A DNA stretch of 64,000 nucleotides. It comes from Lysinibacillus sp. B2A1 (lineage in GTDB: Bacteria; Bacillota; Bacilli; Bacillales_A; Planococcaceae). Where the stretch lies: NCBI GenBank assembly GCA_002973635.1, contig CP027224.1, positions 2,304,501-2,368,500 on the forward strand, written 5' to 3'. Both the position numbers and the translations under genes were made by a program. Below, one piece after another: positions 7,783-16,352 of the stretch. Positions within the stretch are counted from its first letter, which is position 1, and each line of letters begins with the position of its first letter. Below the pieces are notes generated by a model, which saw only the letters and a program-made list of their open reading frames with translations, was not told where the DNA came from and did not search any database.

Positions 7783-8084
7783 AGGAAATTCCAACAGCTG
7801 AGTTTTTAAAAGACTTATCAAACGATGGATTTGCTAATTATAAGAAAGACGTTTTGGAGGGTCCACTATTCTAAAAAATCATCACTAAAATTGAAGATTC
7901 TGCATTAGATGGCTTTACTGGTTGGCGTCAACTAGTAGATCGCCATGATGATGTTAGAGCTTTGAAGGTTATTCAAAAAGAACTGAAATCAAAGGGTTTT
8001 TATTGTGAATTTGTAACTGAGAGAAAACAAGGCCTACTTAGTTCGTATGAAGAAAAATATTTCCACATTAAATGGGGTGATTGA
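7779..8084 (+). pseudogene. Small phage protein interrupted by an in-frame TAA
   Basis: GTG 7779 overlaps the preceding stop and opens a frame that reads 31 codons to TAA at 7872-7874. It then continues in the same frame for a further 69 codons to TGA at 8082-8084. The second part (ALKVIQKELKSKGFYCEFVT, then EEKYFHIKWGD) is clearly protein-like and abuts the next ATG at 8085. The stop lies in TTC-TAA-AAA, so one A-to-T change from AAA would create it. The simplest reading is a nonsense mutation in a roughly 101-residue gene. Confidence 0.65.
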
Positions 8085-8435
8085 ATGGACAAGGTACAAG
8101 TAACTCAGGAAATAGCAGATGCTTTAAAGGCATGTGAAGTGCTTAACAAAGCCTTCTTAATACGCGAAATCGGAAATGTATTTTATGGAACATCTGCATC
8201 AAGTGTTTATGCAGGTAAACTCGCAGATTTGCTAAAAGCACAATATAGCCTCGAAGAAGCAGTTCAAATTTGTTTTGGTGAGTACGTAATCATAAAAACA
8301 CCTGAAGAAGAAATTGCAGAAATTTATAACTTAAAAGTAAGTAACTTTTGGGAGGCTCATCAGGAAGGTGTAAGGCAAGGTATTCGCTACGTAGCTATAG
8401 CATTTAACTTAAAAATCAAAGGAGTGGATTGTTAA
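8085..8435 (+). CDS. Hypothetical early phage protein
   Basis: This 116-residue protein starts one base after the previous stop with a GGGGTGATTGA ribosome site. It is mixed helix, with FWEAHQEGVRQGIRYVAIAF near the C-terminus. No catalytic motif is seen and the family is not recognised. Its stop overlaps the ATG of the AbrB-like gene. Confidence 0.65.
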   Translation: MDKVQVTQEIADALKACEVLNKAFLIREIGNVFYGTSASSVYAGKLADLLKAQYSLEEAVQICFGEYVIIKTPEEEIAEIYNLKVSNFWEAHQEGVRQGIRYVAIAFNLKIKGVDC

Positions 8436-8692
8436 TGAAATCAACAGGTATTGTTCGTAAGGTGGATGATTTAGGGCGTGTGGTCCTTCCAAAAGAGTTA
8501 CGCCGCACATTAGGTATCGAGGAAAAGGATGCTTTAGAAATCTATATAGATAACGACAAAATCATCTTGAAAAAATATCAACCAAATATCGAAAAGGACG
8601 AAGTTATTGCTAATTTGCAGAAGATGGCTTCCAGTGCAAAAAATCCAAATGTGCTCGAGACAATTGAACGCGCTATTAAATTAATTCGGTAG
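8435..8692 (+). CDS. AbrB-family transition-state-like regulator
   Basis: This 85-residue protein has the swapped-hairpin AbrB fold at its N-terminus: STGIVRKVDDLGRVVLPKEL, then RRTLGIEEKDALEIY. It is close to host AbrB/Abh in style. The C-terminal 30 residues probably mediate oligomerisation. ATG 8435 overlaps the preceding stop (TAATG) with AAAGGAGTGG upstream. Phage AbrB proteins can modulate host or phage promoters; targets are not visible. Confidence 0.9.
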   Translation: MKSTGIVRKVDDLGRVVLPKELRRTLGIEEKDALEIYIDNDKIILKKYQPNIEKDEVIANLQKMASSAKNPNVLETIERAIKLIR

Positions 8693-8701
8693 GTGAAGAA
8701 A

Positions 8702-8830
8702 ATGAATGATTGTCTTTTAGAAGTCCTGGGCGATTACTTTGTAGCTAACAACCTATTATACAAAGGTTGGGAATTTCATGAGTTTGTAACCGAATGGCAG
8801 CTCGGCACTATAGTAATGACGAAGGGGTGA
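8702..8830 (+). CDS. Small early phage protein
   Basis: A 42-residue protein starts at ATG 8702 after TAGGTGAAGAA and contains LEVLGDYFVANNLLYKGWEF. It fills the gap between the AbrB-like gene and the next TTG start with no slack, which supports it as real. Family unknown. Confidence 0.5.
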   Translation: MNDCLLEVLGDYFVANNLLYKGWEFHEFVTEWQLGTIVMTKG

Positions 8831-8835
8831 TTTAA

Positions 8836-9609
8836 TTGGGCCATAAACATTGGACGCCCAGGGAAATCAAATATGTAGCTGAAAAGTCGTTATTAGATTC
8901 TACTAATGCAGTCGTCAATGTTAAACAGATGGCAAAGTATTTAAAACGTAGTTCAGGGGCTGTAAATAATAAAATTACCAAATTGAGAAAAGAAGGTACA
9001 TTACCTCAAATTAATCGCGAAAATGCACTAGATTCTTTAAATAGACCATATTCAGATGAGGAAATAAAAAGAGTTACGTTCATGTTCCAAAAAAATAGCA
9101 CTGTTAAGGAAATAGCCGATGCTCTTGATCGAACGGAATCAGCAATACAAAGTTTGATTTTCAAATTGAGACAAAAAGGTGTTATTGAATCTCCAAAAAG
9201 AGAATTATGGCAAAAACATGAGGAAACTTATTTATTAAATAACATTCAATTTGATGAACATGGTTATACAGCTAACACAGATGAATTGGCAAATTTTCTT
9301 GATAGATCAGTTCAATCAGTTTCTAGGAAGATTACCAAATTACGAAAAAGTGGTGCAATAACAATTCATGCGGATCGCACTAAGACAAGTGTAAAGGCGA
9401 AAAATGCACATGAACAATTTAATAAAAGAAGGTTCGCTGGATGCGAAAGGAAGGTGCCTATAGTGGTCAATACACCGAGTAAGGTTGAAGTTGTACAAGT
9501 TGTCCTTACTGTAACGGTTGGTGCTAATGGTGAGGAAATACATCAATTTTGGACGTTTGATGGAAAATTACTCGCTGAAAATAAAAAACTCACTGAGGGC
9601 AATCAGTGA
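8836..9609 (+). CDS. Protein with three tandem HTH (Myb/SANT-like) repeats
   Basis: This 257-residue protein carries three copies of a DNA-binding-like unit. The recognition-helix segments are LKRSSGAVNNKITKLRKEG (residues 36-54), LDRTESAIQSLIFKLRQKG (97-115) and LDRSVQSVSRKITKLRKSG (155-173), each preceded by a W- or Y-led helix. The last 75 residues are different and beta-rich. The start is TTG 8836 after AAGGGGTGA. It is probably a DNA-binding phage regulator or replication accessory; no enzyme motif is present. Confidence 0.7.
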   Translation: MGHKHWTPREIKYVAEKSLLDSTNAVVNVKQMAKYLKRSSGAVNNKITKLRKEGTLPQINRENALDSLNRPYSDEEIKRVTFMFQKNSTVKEIADALDRTESAIQSLIFKLRQKGVIESPKRELWQKHEETYLLNNIQFDEHGYTANTDELANFLDRSVQSVSRKITKLRKSGAITIHADRTKTSVKAKNAHEQFNKRRFAGCERKVPIVVNTPSKVEVVQVVLTVTVGANGEEIHQFWTFDGKLLAENKKLTEGNQ

Positions 9610-9665
9610 GCACAAATCAAAAACGTTCTTAATCATTATATCAAATCGGGAGGTTGTTTCCTAGC

Positions 9666-9963
9666 ATGACGAGAAAGCCACTCGAAAAAAATAATTGAAA
9701 ATCAAATAAAGAAATGGCTCGATTTGCAAGGCTATTGGTGGATGAAGGTACATGGTGACATGTTTCAAAAGTCAGGTGTACCGGACATCCTAGCTTGTAT
9801 CAATGGAAAGTTCGTAGGCATTGAAGTAAAACGTCCAGGTGGAGTTGTGAGTGAGCTCCAAAAATACAATATCGAAAAAATTCAAGCTGCAGGAGGTGTA
9901 GCATTTGTCGCATACAGTGTCGAAGATGTCCGAATTAATCTCGACCGATTCCATGTTATATGA
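9666..9963 (+). pseudogene. VRR-NUC nuclease, frameshifted in an A run
   Basis: The expected product is a compact (about 98-residue) phage VRR-NUC endonuclease. KVHGDMFQKSGVPDILACIN and GIEVKRPGG carry the PD-(D/E)xK-like catalytic residues (D, then E-V-K). ATG 9666 opens MTRKPLEK but runs to a stop at 9696-9698. The nuclease frame continues from KIIENQIKKWLDLQGYWWMK one base out of register. The junction is a seven-A run at 9685-9691; with six A the two parts join perfectly. In-frame starts downstream (TTG 9724) lack a ribosome site. It is either a real mutation or a homopolymer error. Confidence 0.75.
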
Positions 9964-11162
9964 ATATCAAAAAGAAGTGTTAAAAGTTGCTAGACCTAAC
10001 TGGCTCTATGCCCTTGATACAGGTACCGGCAAAACAATCTTATCCATTCATCATTATTTACTTCATTACAATGGTGAACCGTTACTTAATGTAGCTCCTC
10101 CACAAAAAATTAAAGAAGGTGGATGGGATAGAGATATTCAAACGATTGTTAATCACTATGGTATAGAAATTCATTATGACCTATTGAGTTACGGCAAGAT
10201 CGCTAGTGACTGGAAGAATTATAAAGGTTGGTTCGTCATTTTTGATGAGTGCCATTATGTAAAAACATCCACATCACAGCGTGGGAAGGCTGCTAAAAAT
10301 TTAGTTAAGGCAAGTACGTACTTTGTACTCTTATCTGCTACACCATCTAGTAATGGTTGGGGCGATACGATTAATTATTTCATTATGTTTAACTTGGCAC
10401 AAAGTAAATCACAATTTGAGCGTGAGTTTGGCATTTTTGACACGTTATATCTTGGTAAACGCCGAGTAAATAAAGTTGTTGGTTGGACTCATGAAAATGT
10501 ACTCAAGCAAATGTATCAATCTTTTAGTGTGAAATTATCCAAAGATGATTGTTTGGATTTGCCACCAATGGTAATCGAGGATGTAACATTCAAACGATCT
10601 ACGGAGTATTTGAAACTAAAAAAAGATCGCATTTTAGAGGTTAATGGAGAAAAGGTTGTCTATGACACCTATCCAAAGCTTGCACAAGGCTTGCGTTACT
10701 ATGCCAATCAAAAAAACAAGCTTGAATATATTGAAATGTTAGCTGAGAGCACTAACGAGAACATCATTATCTTTTATAACTTCAAAGCTGAAAAAGAAGC
10801 ATTGCTTTTACTAATGGCTAAGTTAAAGAAAAAAGTTTTTGAGGTGAGTGGTCAAAAATCGGAATTACCTGCACGTAATCAATGGTCCAAGTTAAAGGGG
10901 AGTGTAACACTCGTTCAATACCAAGTTAGGTGCTGCAGGCATTGAATTACAATATGCGAACCTTGTTATTTTCTACACACCAACTTATAGCTTGCAAGAT
11001 TATGAGCAGTCATTAGGGCGAGCATACCGTAATGGCCAGGACAAAAAAGTAACGGTCTATCATTTCATTACCAAAGATACGATTGAGGAATTAATTTACG
11101 GTGCCTTGAAAACAAAGAAAGATTTCACGGACGAGCTATTTGTGAAGTATATGGGAGGGTGA
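9926..11162 (+). pseudogene. SNF2-like DEAD-box helicase, frameshifted near C-terminus
   Basis: This is a superfamily 2 helicase common in Firmicutes phage replication modules. Motif I is DTGTGKT, motif II is FDECHYVK, motif III is LSATPSS, and motif VI lies after the shift (QSLGRAYRNGQDKK). The first frame ends at 10943-10945, and the remaining 75 codons run in another frame to TGA 11160-11162. Removing one T from the TT at about 10930 gives VQYQVGAAGIELQYANLV, a perfect family join. The start is uncertain (ATG 9926 or 9953), as it overlaps the nuclease gene. Motif VI is lost if the shift is real, so the product would be inactive. Confidence 0.8.
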
Positions 11163-11167
11163 AACGG

Positions 11168-11467
11168 ATGGCTGAAACAAAAGAAAAAGCCGTACTAATT
11201 GACCTTGGCACCGTACGAATTAAAGAGTATGACAGCCTTAATGTTCAAATTGAGCTCTTTGAAGAAGTTCATAATCCTATTACAAAAAAATCATCCCATA
11301 AGTGGCGATTTAGAGATTATTCAGATACCATTTTGAACGCTTTAAAACTAATCGTTAACAAAGATCTATTGATTGATAGAAAAGCCGCCAACGGCTTGGA
11401 AAAATACTTAAAACAAGTCGAGGAAATTCATAACAAAATAATGACTGCTTTGGAGGGTGAAAAATAA
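11168..11467 (+). CDS. Hypothetical phage replication-module protein
   Basis: This 99-residue protein starts at ATG 11168 with GGGAGG nine bases upstream. Its N-terminal half is beta-like (IRIKEYDSLNVQIELFEEV-type strands) and the C-terminal half helical, ending KYLKQVEEIHNKIMTAL. It sits immediately before the YqaJ gene, a position often held by small helicase or recombination partners. Function is not known. Confidence 0.65.
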   Translation: MAETKEKAVLIDLGTVRIKEYDSLNVQIELFEEVHNPITKKSSHKWRFRDYSDTILNALKLIVNKDLLIDRKAANGLEKYLKQVEEIHNKIMTALEGEK

Positions 11468-12379
11468 ATGTTTCAAACGGAAGATAAAAACGTCATTGAG
11501 AATCGCCGAATTTTTGTCGGTGGTTCGGATGTACCTATAATTTTAGGTTTAAGCAAATACAAAACACCATATGAGCTTGCAAAAGAAAAAACCGGTTTGG
11601 TACCTACAGTATTTGATTCAAATGAATATACAGTCTATGGCCAGGTAATTGAGCCTCAAATACGTGATTACATCAATATAATCAATGAAACAAATTTTAA
11701 ACCGGATACGGTGATCAATAAAGAACAAAATATCCGTGGTAACTGTGATGGCGCAGATTATGAGGAATCCTTATTACTTGAAATTAAATCACATGGTAAA
11801 AATCCAACGATGGATGTATATAAAGTTCAAATGCAGCTGTATATGAATGAATTTAACCTTGCTGCAGGATGGTTAGCTTTATATGAACGTCCAGAAAACT
11901 TTGATGCTGAATTTGATCCTGAGCGATTAAAAATTGAAGTGGTCCATCGAGATGAAGTACAAATTAATGAAATTTTACAAGCTATCGAGCTGTTTTGGCA
12001 TCGTTGTGAGGCATTAAAACAAAATCCTGAAATGTCTGAGGCTGAATTTTATTCTATTACCTTAGAAGAAAAAAATGAGATTGCTATTGTCGCCAGCGAA
12101 GTAGAGAAATTCGAACTTCAAATTCAATCATACAAAGAAATTGAATCCCAATATAAGGCTATGAAAGACAAGCTATATCAATTAATGATGGAGCACAAAG
12201 TGAAATCATTTGAAACGGATCGATGCACTATTACTTTGGTGCTTCCTACTGAATCCACATCAATAGATACAAAAGCTTTACGTGAATCACACCCACGTAT
12301 TGCTAAAAGGTTTGAAAAAGTAACGCCTAAAAAGGGTTATACGAAAGTTTCTGTGAAAAAAACGAAGGAGGCTAAATAA
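11468..12379 (+). CDS. YqaJ-family viral recombinase/exonuclease
   Basis: This 303-residue protein has the YqaJ/lambda-Exo-like fold: GGSDVPIILGLSKYKTPYEL at residues 19-38, EIKSHG (catalytic E-x-K), and Y-K-V-Q-M-Q-L-Y. It should degrade duplex DNA 5' to 3' to give single strands for annealing. It forms an operon with the Sak4-like ATPase two bases downstream, a standard phage recombination pair. The C-terminal 90 residues are helical. The ATG follows GGAGGGTGAAAAATAA. Confidence 0.88.
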   Translation: MFQTEDKNVIENRRIFVGGSDVPIILGLSKYKTPYELAKEKTGLVPTVFDSNEYTVYGQVIEPQIRDYINIINETNFKPDTVINKEQNIRGNCDGADYEESLLLEIKSHGKNPTMDVYKVQMQLYMNEFNLAAGWLALYERPENFDAEFDPERLKIEVVHRDEVQINEILQAIELFWHRCEALKQNPEMSEAEFYSITLEEKNEIAIVASEVEKFELQIQSYKEIESQYKAMKDKLYQLMMEHKVKSFETDRCTITLVLPTESTSIDTKALRESHPRIAKRFEKVTPKKGYTKVSVKKTKEAK

Positions 12380-12381
12380 TC

Positions 12382-13446
12382 ATGGCACTACCACCAAATA
12401 AACCAAAGAAAACTATTGAAACACCGCGTAATTATTTCATCTGGGGACCAACTATGAATGGTAAATCGTATCTTGCGAGTGAATATCCTAATCCAGTTAT
12501 TTTCAATACAGATGGAAACGCAGCACAAATTGAAACACCATCGGTTGACCTAAAAAATGAGCGCGATCCAAAGACCGGCACAATAAAAGTTACTGTTGTT
12601 GAGCAGATGTTAGAGCTTATTAAAGACCTAGAGAAAGGTGGTCACGGCTTTGAAACGGTGGTTATCGATGTAATTGACGATTTAGTTACACTCATTGAGC
12701 AAGCAATTTGTGAGGAAAATGGCGTTGATTATATAGGTGACGTTCCTTATGGCAAAGGTTGGGGCTTACGAAAAACATTCATCACATCTATTGTAGTTCG
12801 GCTTAAAGCCCTGCCAATGAATGTAATTTACATTAGCCGTTATGCTACAAAGCTTGAAAATAACATTGAAAAACCAATTCCATCATTAGGTGACAAAGAT
12901 TTAAACGTTGTGAATGGTAACTGTGACCTAAACATCATGTGTCAAAAAATCGGCAAAAAATATCTTCGCCGTGTAGTGGATCGCCGTAAAAATTATCAAC
13001 GTGATTGGATTGAGGACGAGCGTATTTTAAAAATCTTAGATTCTATAATTGGTGCTTTTGATAAAGGTTCCTCTAATGAACCACAACAACCAACAAAGCC
13101 AGTTGAAGAAAAGAAAACATTAACCCAAATTGCTGATGAAGTTAAAGAAGGTGTAAAAATCTTTGATGAAGATTCTTACTACTTCCATCCAGAAAGTGAC
13201 TCTTATTTGAAATATAAAAAAGGTGATGTTATTCCAGAGGACCCTGATTTCGAACTCTGCAACCCAATTTCAAAAGAAGAATATGAAAAAGGGATTAAAG
13301 AGGAATCAAATAGTGAGGAATCAAACATTGAACAATACGTGAAGGACAACCCACCGCCAGCCAATGAACCAAATACAACGGCAACGGCACCACGTACAGC
13401 TAAGCCAGGTGCACCACGAGCACCAAGAGCTCCACGTACAAAATGA
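12382..13446 (+). CDS. Sak4-like RecA-fold phage ATPase (AAA_24)
   Basis: This 354-residue protein has Walker A at residues 22-29 (GPTMNGKS) and a Walker B-like strand (ETVVIDVIDDL) near residue 90. The fold fits Sak4/AAA_24 single-strand annealing ATPases that partner with YqaJ exonucleases. After residue 235 comes a low-complexity acidic and Pro/Ala-rich tail ending in PRAPRAPRTK, probably a flexible interaction tail. The ATG at 12382 follows AAGGAGG. Confidence 0.82.
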   Translation: MALPPNKPKKTIETPRNYFIWGPTMNGKSYLASEYPNPVIFNTDGNAAQIETPSVDLKNERDPKTGTIKVTVVEQMLELIKDLEKGGHGFETVVIDVIDDLVTLIEQAICEENGVDYIGDVPYGKGWGLRKTFITSIVVRLKALPMNVIYISRYATKLENNIEKPIPSLGDKDLNVVNGNCDLNIMCQKIGKKYLRRVVDRRKNYQRDWIEDERILKILDSIIGAFDKGSSNEPQQPTKPVEEKKTLTQIADEVKEGVKIFDEDSYYFHPESDSYLKYKKGDVIPEDPDFELCNPISKEEYEKGIKEESNSEESNIEQYVKDNPPPANEPNTTATAPRTAKPGAPRAPRAPRTK

Positions 13447-14240
13447 TTTGCCCATATTGCCAAGAACAAGCTGAGTTTATCAGTTCAAAGGATTTTTACG
13501 GCACAGATTATCGTACCAACTTATATGTATGTAGGCCATGTGATGCTAGGGTGGGTACACATGGGCGAGGTAAAACACCACTTGGCACAATGGCAAACGC
13601 TGAATTGAGAGAACTACGTAAATTGTGTCATGCACGATTTGATGTACGGTGGAAGTTCGGGAAAGTTAGTCGCTCGAAAGCTTATATGCAGTTAGCCGAT
13701 ATGATGGGATTAACACGAGAAACAGCACATATCGGTATGTTTGATAAAGAACAATGTAAAAAATTATTATCTTTACTACCAAAGGAGACGAAAACTATGA
13801 ATAACTTAGAAGCTATGGCACAAAAATTATTAGCAGAGGGATTTGACCCTAAAACATCACCAGTGGATGATCACGAGGCACTTCCAGAGGGTGGATATGA
13901 TGTTGTACTTTCAGAGGTGCAATGGCGTGTAAATGATAAGGGAACAGAATGGTTACAACTTGATCTTGAACTTTTAAATGAAGGCTATGAAAATCGTAAA
14001 TACTTTGGAATGATCTTCTTCACTGAAAAAATGATGGCACGTGCATTAAAACAAACGATGAAATGTGCATATGCACTAAACATTGAATTAGATCCATCTG
14101 TATTTGGTTCACCTGAAATAGATTTAGTAAATGCCTTCAAAGAAGCACTAGGTACCCAATGCGAAATGGATATTAAGCATTCTAAATCTAAAAATGGCAC
14201 ATTTGTTAACTTCTTATTAAGTCAACCGGAGCCTTTCTAA
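13443..14240 (+). CDS. DUF3268 zinc-finger-like protein fused to DUF669 protein
   Basis: The 265-residue frame holds two phage families. Residues 1-118 are DUF3268-like, with CPYCQEQAEF, C-R-P-C-D and LGTMANAELRELRKLCHARF. Residues 119-265 are a DUF669 protein (MNNLEAMAQKLLAEGFDP onward), typically a small beta-rich single-strand-DNA-associated phage protein. A strong ribosome site, AAAGGAGACGAAAACT, precedes the internal ATG at 13797. Either this is a fused gene making a long protein plus a 147-residue internal product, or a stop between two genes was lost. Confidence 0.75.
   Translation: MICPYCQEQAEFISSKDFYGTDYRTNLYVCRPCDARVGTHGRGKTPLGTMANAELRELRKLCHARFDVRWKFGKVSRSKAYMQLADMMGLTRETAHIGMFDKEQCKKLLSLLPKETKTMNNLEAMAQKLLAEGFDPKTSPVDDHEALPEGGYDVVLSEVQWRVNDKGTEWLQLDLELLNEGYENRKYFGMIFFTEKMMARALKQTMKCAYALNIELDPSVFGSPEIDLVNAFKEALGTQCEMDIKHSKSKNGTFVNFLLSQPEPF
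13797..14240 (+). CDS. DUF669 protein from internal start (alternative product)
   Basis: ATG 13797 lies in frame within the larger gene, eight bases after AAAGGAG. The 147-residue product matches stand-alone DUF669 proteins in length. It carries MARALKQTMKCAYALNIELD and ends SQPEPF. It is probably the functional unit, expressed alone or in addition to the fusion. Confidence 0.6.
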   Translation: MNNLEAMAQKLLAEGFDPKTSPVDDHEALPEGGYDVVLSEVQWRVNDKGTEWLQLDLELLNEGYENRKYFGMIFFTEKMMARALKQTMKCAYALNIELDPSVFGSPEIDLVNAFKEALGTQCEMDIKHSKSKNGTFVNFLLSQPEPF

Positions 14241-14241
14241 T

Positions 14242-15960
14242 ATGTTCAAAGTGTATGATTTTGAGGTTTTTCCTAACGATTGGATGTGTGTCATCTTAAA
14301 TCTAGCCAACAATAGAATCATACGCATACACAATGATAAAGAGCGCCTACAAAGCGCTCTTTCTTCAAAAGATATTCTTGTTGGCTTCAATAATTACCAT
14401 TATGACGACATTATTTTGTGGGCTATCCTAACAGATCAGAATCCGTATGAAATAAGCCAGCAAATTTTAACCGGCACATTTAAACGAAAAGTAAATTGTG
14501 GCTTTCTTACATTAGACGTAAAGCAGGAGTTAATAAATAAATCACTTTCTTTAAAAGAAGCTATGGCCAACTTAGGCATGAACATCATTGAAACACCAGT
14601 AGATTTTAATCAAAAGGAATTGTCACCAGGTGAAATAAAAACAATTCTTGATTACTGTGAAAACGATGTAAAAGCAACTGGAGAAGCTTTTCAAAAACGT
14701 GAAGATTATTTTGCTTCCAAGTTTGAAATTATTGAGACTTTTAAATTACATCCATCCGATGTGAAAAAGACACGTGCAAATTTAGCATCCGCAGTATTAA
14801 AAGCTTTCAAAATTAAGAATCACAAAAGAGATCGATTAAAGCTCAGTTATGACAAGCGACTCAAAATTAACGAGTTACCAAAATCAGTTGTCGATTTTTA
14901 TAACAACATCCACGTTTCCTATTTAGAAGGTGGGTCCATAACTGATTTAGAGAAACGACAATTTGAATACAAGCTTGCTGGATTGACCCATACGTATGGC
15001 TTTGGTGGATTGCATGCAGCAAAAGAAAATTATTTAGGAGAAGGGTATTTTCTTCACATCGATGCAAAGTCTTACTTTCCAACATTAAAGATTAATAACG
15101 GCTTTATCAGTAGAGCCGCCAAGATGCCTGAACGATACGAAAAAATATACCAGGAACGATTAAAGTATCAAGCTGCAGGTGAATCAAAAGAGGAAATATA
15201 TAAGATTTTACTTAATGCTGCAGTAGGTGCCTGTAAGTCAGAGTTTAATGCGTTATTTGATCCACAACAATTTAACAACATCGTAGTAAATGGCCAACTT
15301 ATTCTTACACATTTGATTGTGTTATTAGAGCCTTTTATAGAGCTTATCCAATCAAATACAGATGGCTTAATTGTTAAATATGAGGATAAGTCATTCCGAC
15401 CATTTATCGATGAGATAATCGAGCGATTTAGTAAACACTATGAAATACATTTCAAAGTAAATGAGATTAATAAAATTGCTCAACGTGATGCCAATAACTA
15501 TTGTGTCCGGTATGCCAATGGAAAAATAGTTGCAAAAGGAATTATGAAAAACTTTGAGGGTGGTACCTGGGAGCGTAATAGTCTATCTATTATCGATACA
15601 GCCCTGGTCAATTATTACATGCATGATATACCGATTCAAAAAACGGTCATTAATACATTCAAAAAAGATTTAACTGCATTTCAATTAGTGGCTAAACAAG
15701 GGAAATTCGAGGGTATGACTTGCGAAGTATTTGAGGATGGCCAAATGCAAATGAAGCAGATGCAGAAAGTAAATCGTATTTTTGCAACTACTGATCCAAA
15801 GCGTGGCGGTGTTTATAAAGTACGTGATGAAAAATATCAAAAGGTTTCTAATAGTCCAGAGCAGGCAATTGTCTGGAATGGTCCACTTGATCAATTTGAG
15901 AAACGGAAAATGGATCTGAATTGGTACGTGAAAATGATTCAAAAACAATTATTTGTTTGA
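14242..15960 (+). CDS. Phage family B-like DNA polymerase with 3'-5' exonuclease
   Basis: This 572-residue replicative polymerase has an exonuclease domain with YDFEVF (DxE, residues 5-10), GFNNYHYDD and YCENDVKAT. The polymerase domain has motif A HIDAKSYFP (near 273-280), motif B-like KILLNAAVGACKSEFN, and motif C SNTDGLIV (near 371). It is shorter than cellular family B enzymes and typical of the small phage group. It starts two bases after the DUF669 stop. Together with the primase-helicase it forms a self-supplied replication module. Confidence 0.85.
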   Translation: MFKVYDFEVFPNDWMCVILNLANNRIIRIHNDKERLQSALSSKDILVGFNNYHYDDIILWAILTDQNPYEISQQILTGTFKRKVNCGFLTLDVKQELINKSLSLKEAMANLGMNIIETPVDFNQKELSPGEIKTILDYCENDVKATGEAFQKREDYFASKFEIIETFKLHPSDVKKTRANLASAVLKAFKIKNHKRDRLKLSYDKRLKINELPKSVVDFYNNIHVSYLEGGSITDLEKRQFEYKLAGLTHTYGFGGLHAAKENYLGEGYFLHIDAKSYFPTLKINNGFISRAAKMPERYEKIYQERLKYQAAGESKEEIYKILLNAAVGACKSEFNALFDPQQFNNIVVNGQLILTHLIVLLEPFIELIQSNTDGLIVKYEDKSFRPFIDEIIERFSKHYEIHFKVNEINKIAQRDANNYCVRYANGKIVAKGIMKNFEGGTWERNSLSIIDTALVNYYMHDIPIQKTVINTFKKDLTAFQLVAKQGKFEGMTCEVFEDGQMQMKQMQKVNRIFATTDPKRGGVYKVRDEKYQKVSNSPEQAIVWNGPLDQFEKRKMDLNWYVKMIQKQLFV

Positions 15961-15996
15961 GGTGAATTTAAGATAGCCTGCTCAGCAAATCAATGA

Positions 15997-16161
15997 TTAT
16001 TCTTGAGTGGAATCTTTATCTTTATTGAATGTTTCGTTAAATGTGTCCATCCCTTCTTTATCATTTTCTTTAGTTTTGTCAAAAACCATATTAAAAACAC
16101 CACAGCCACTTAACAAAGAGATGATAGCCAAGAGTAATAAAGGTTTGAAGATTTTTTTCAT
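15997..16161 (-). CDS. Small prophage lipoprotein, minus strand
   Basis: This 54-residue protein starts MKKIFKPLLLLAIISLLSGC, a complete lipoprotein signal with lipobox LSGC and acylation at Cys20. A 34-residue acidic/basic tail rich in Asp, Lys and Glu follows. The ATG at 16161 has a perfect TAGGAGGTGAATAAA site. It is oriented against the replication operon. Small surface lipoproteins expressed from lysogens exclude superinfecting phages in several Gram-positive systems; that role here is inferred. Confidence 0.75.
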   Translation of the reverse strand: MKKIFKPLLLLAIISLLSGCGVFNMVFDKTKENDKEGMDTFNETFNKDKDSTQE

Positions 16162-16352
16162 TTTATTCACCTCCTAAGGCATTTTTAATATTATCGGAGT
16201 ATATGGGTAATGCATAAGAGGGTTTCTTTAAAATGATTAGTAATATATAAATTCTATGAAGAAAAATGTTGTAAATATGATTTACAGTTGTTAAAAAAAT
16301 GACTTTTTTAAAGCAAAAAAATACAAAAATATAATAAAGTGGATATTAATTA

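Noticed and set aside
13203..13469. Minus-strand frame opposite the Sak4-like tail
   Set aside because: It is a shadow of the repeated Pro/Ala codons on the plus strand and has no ribosome site.
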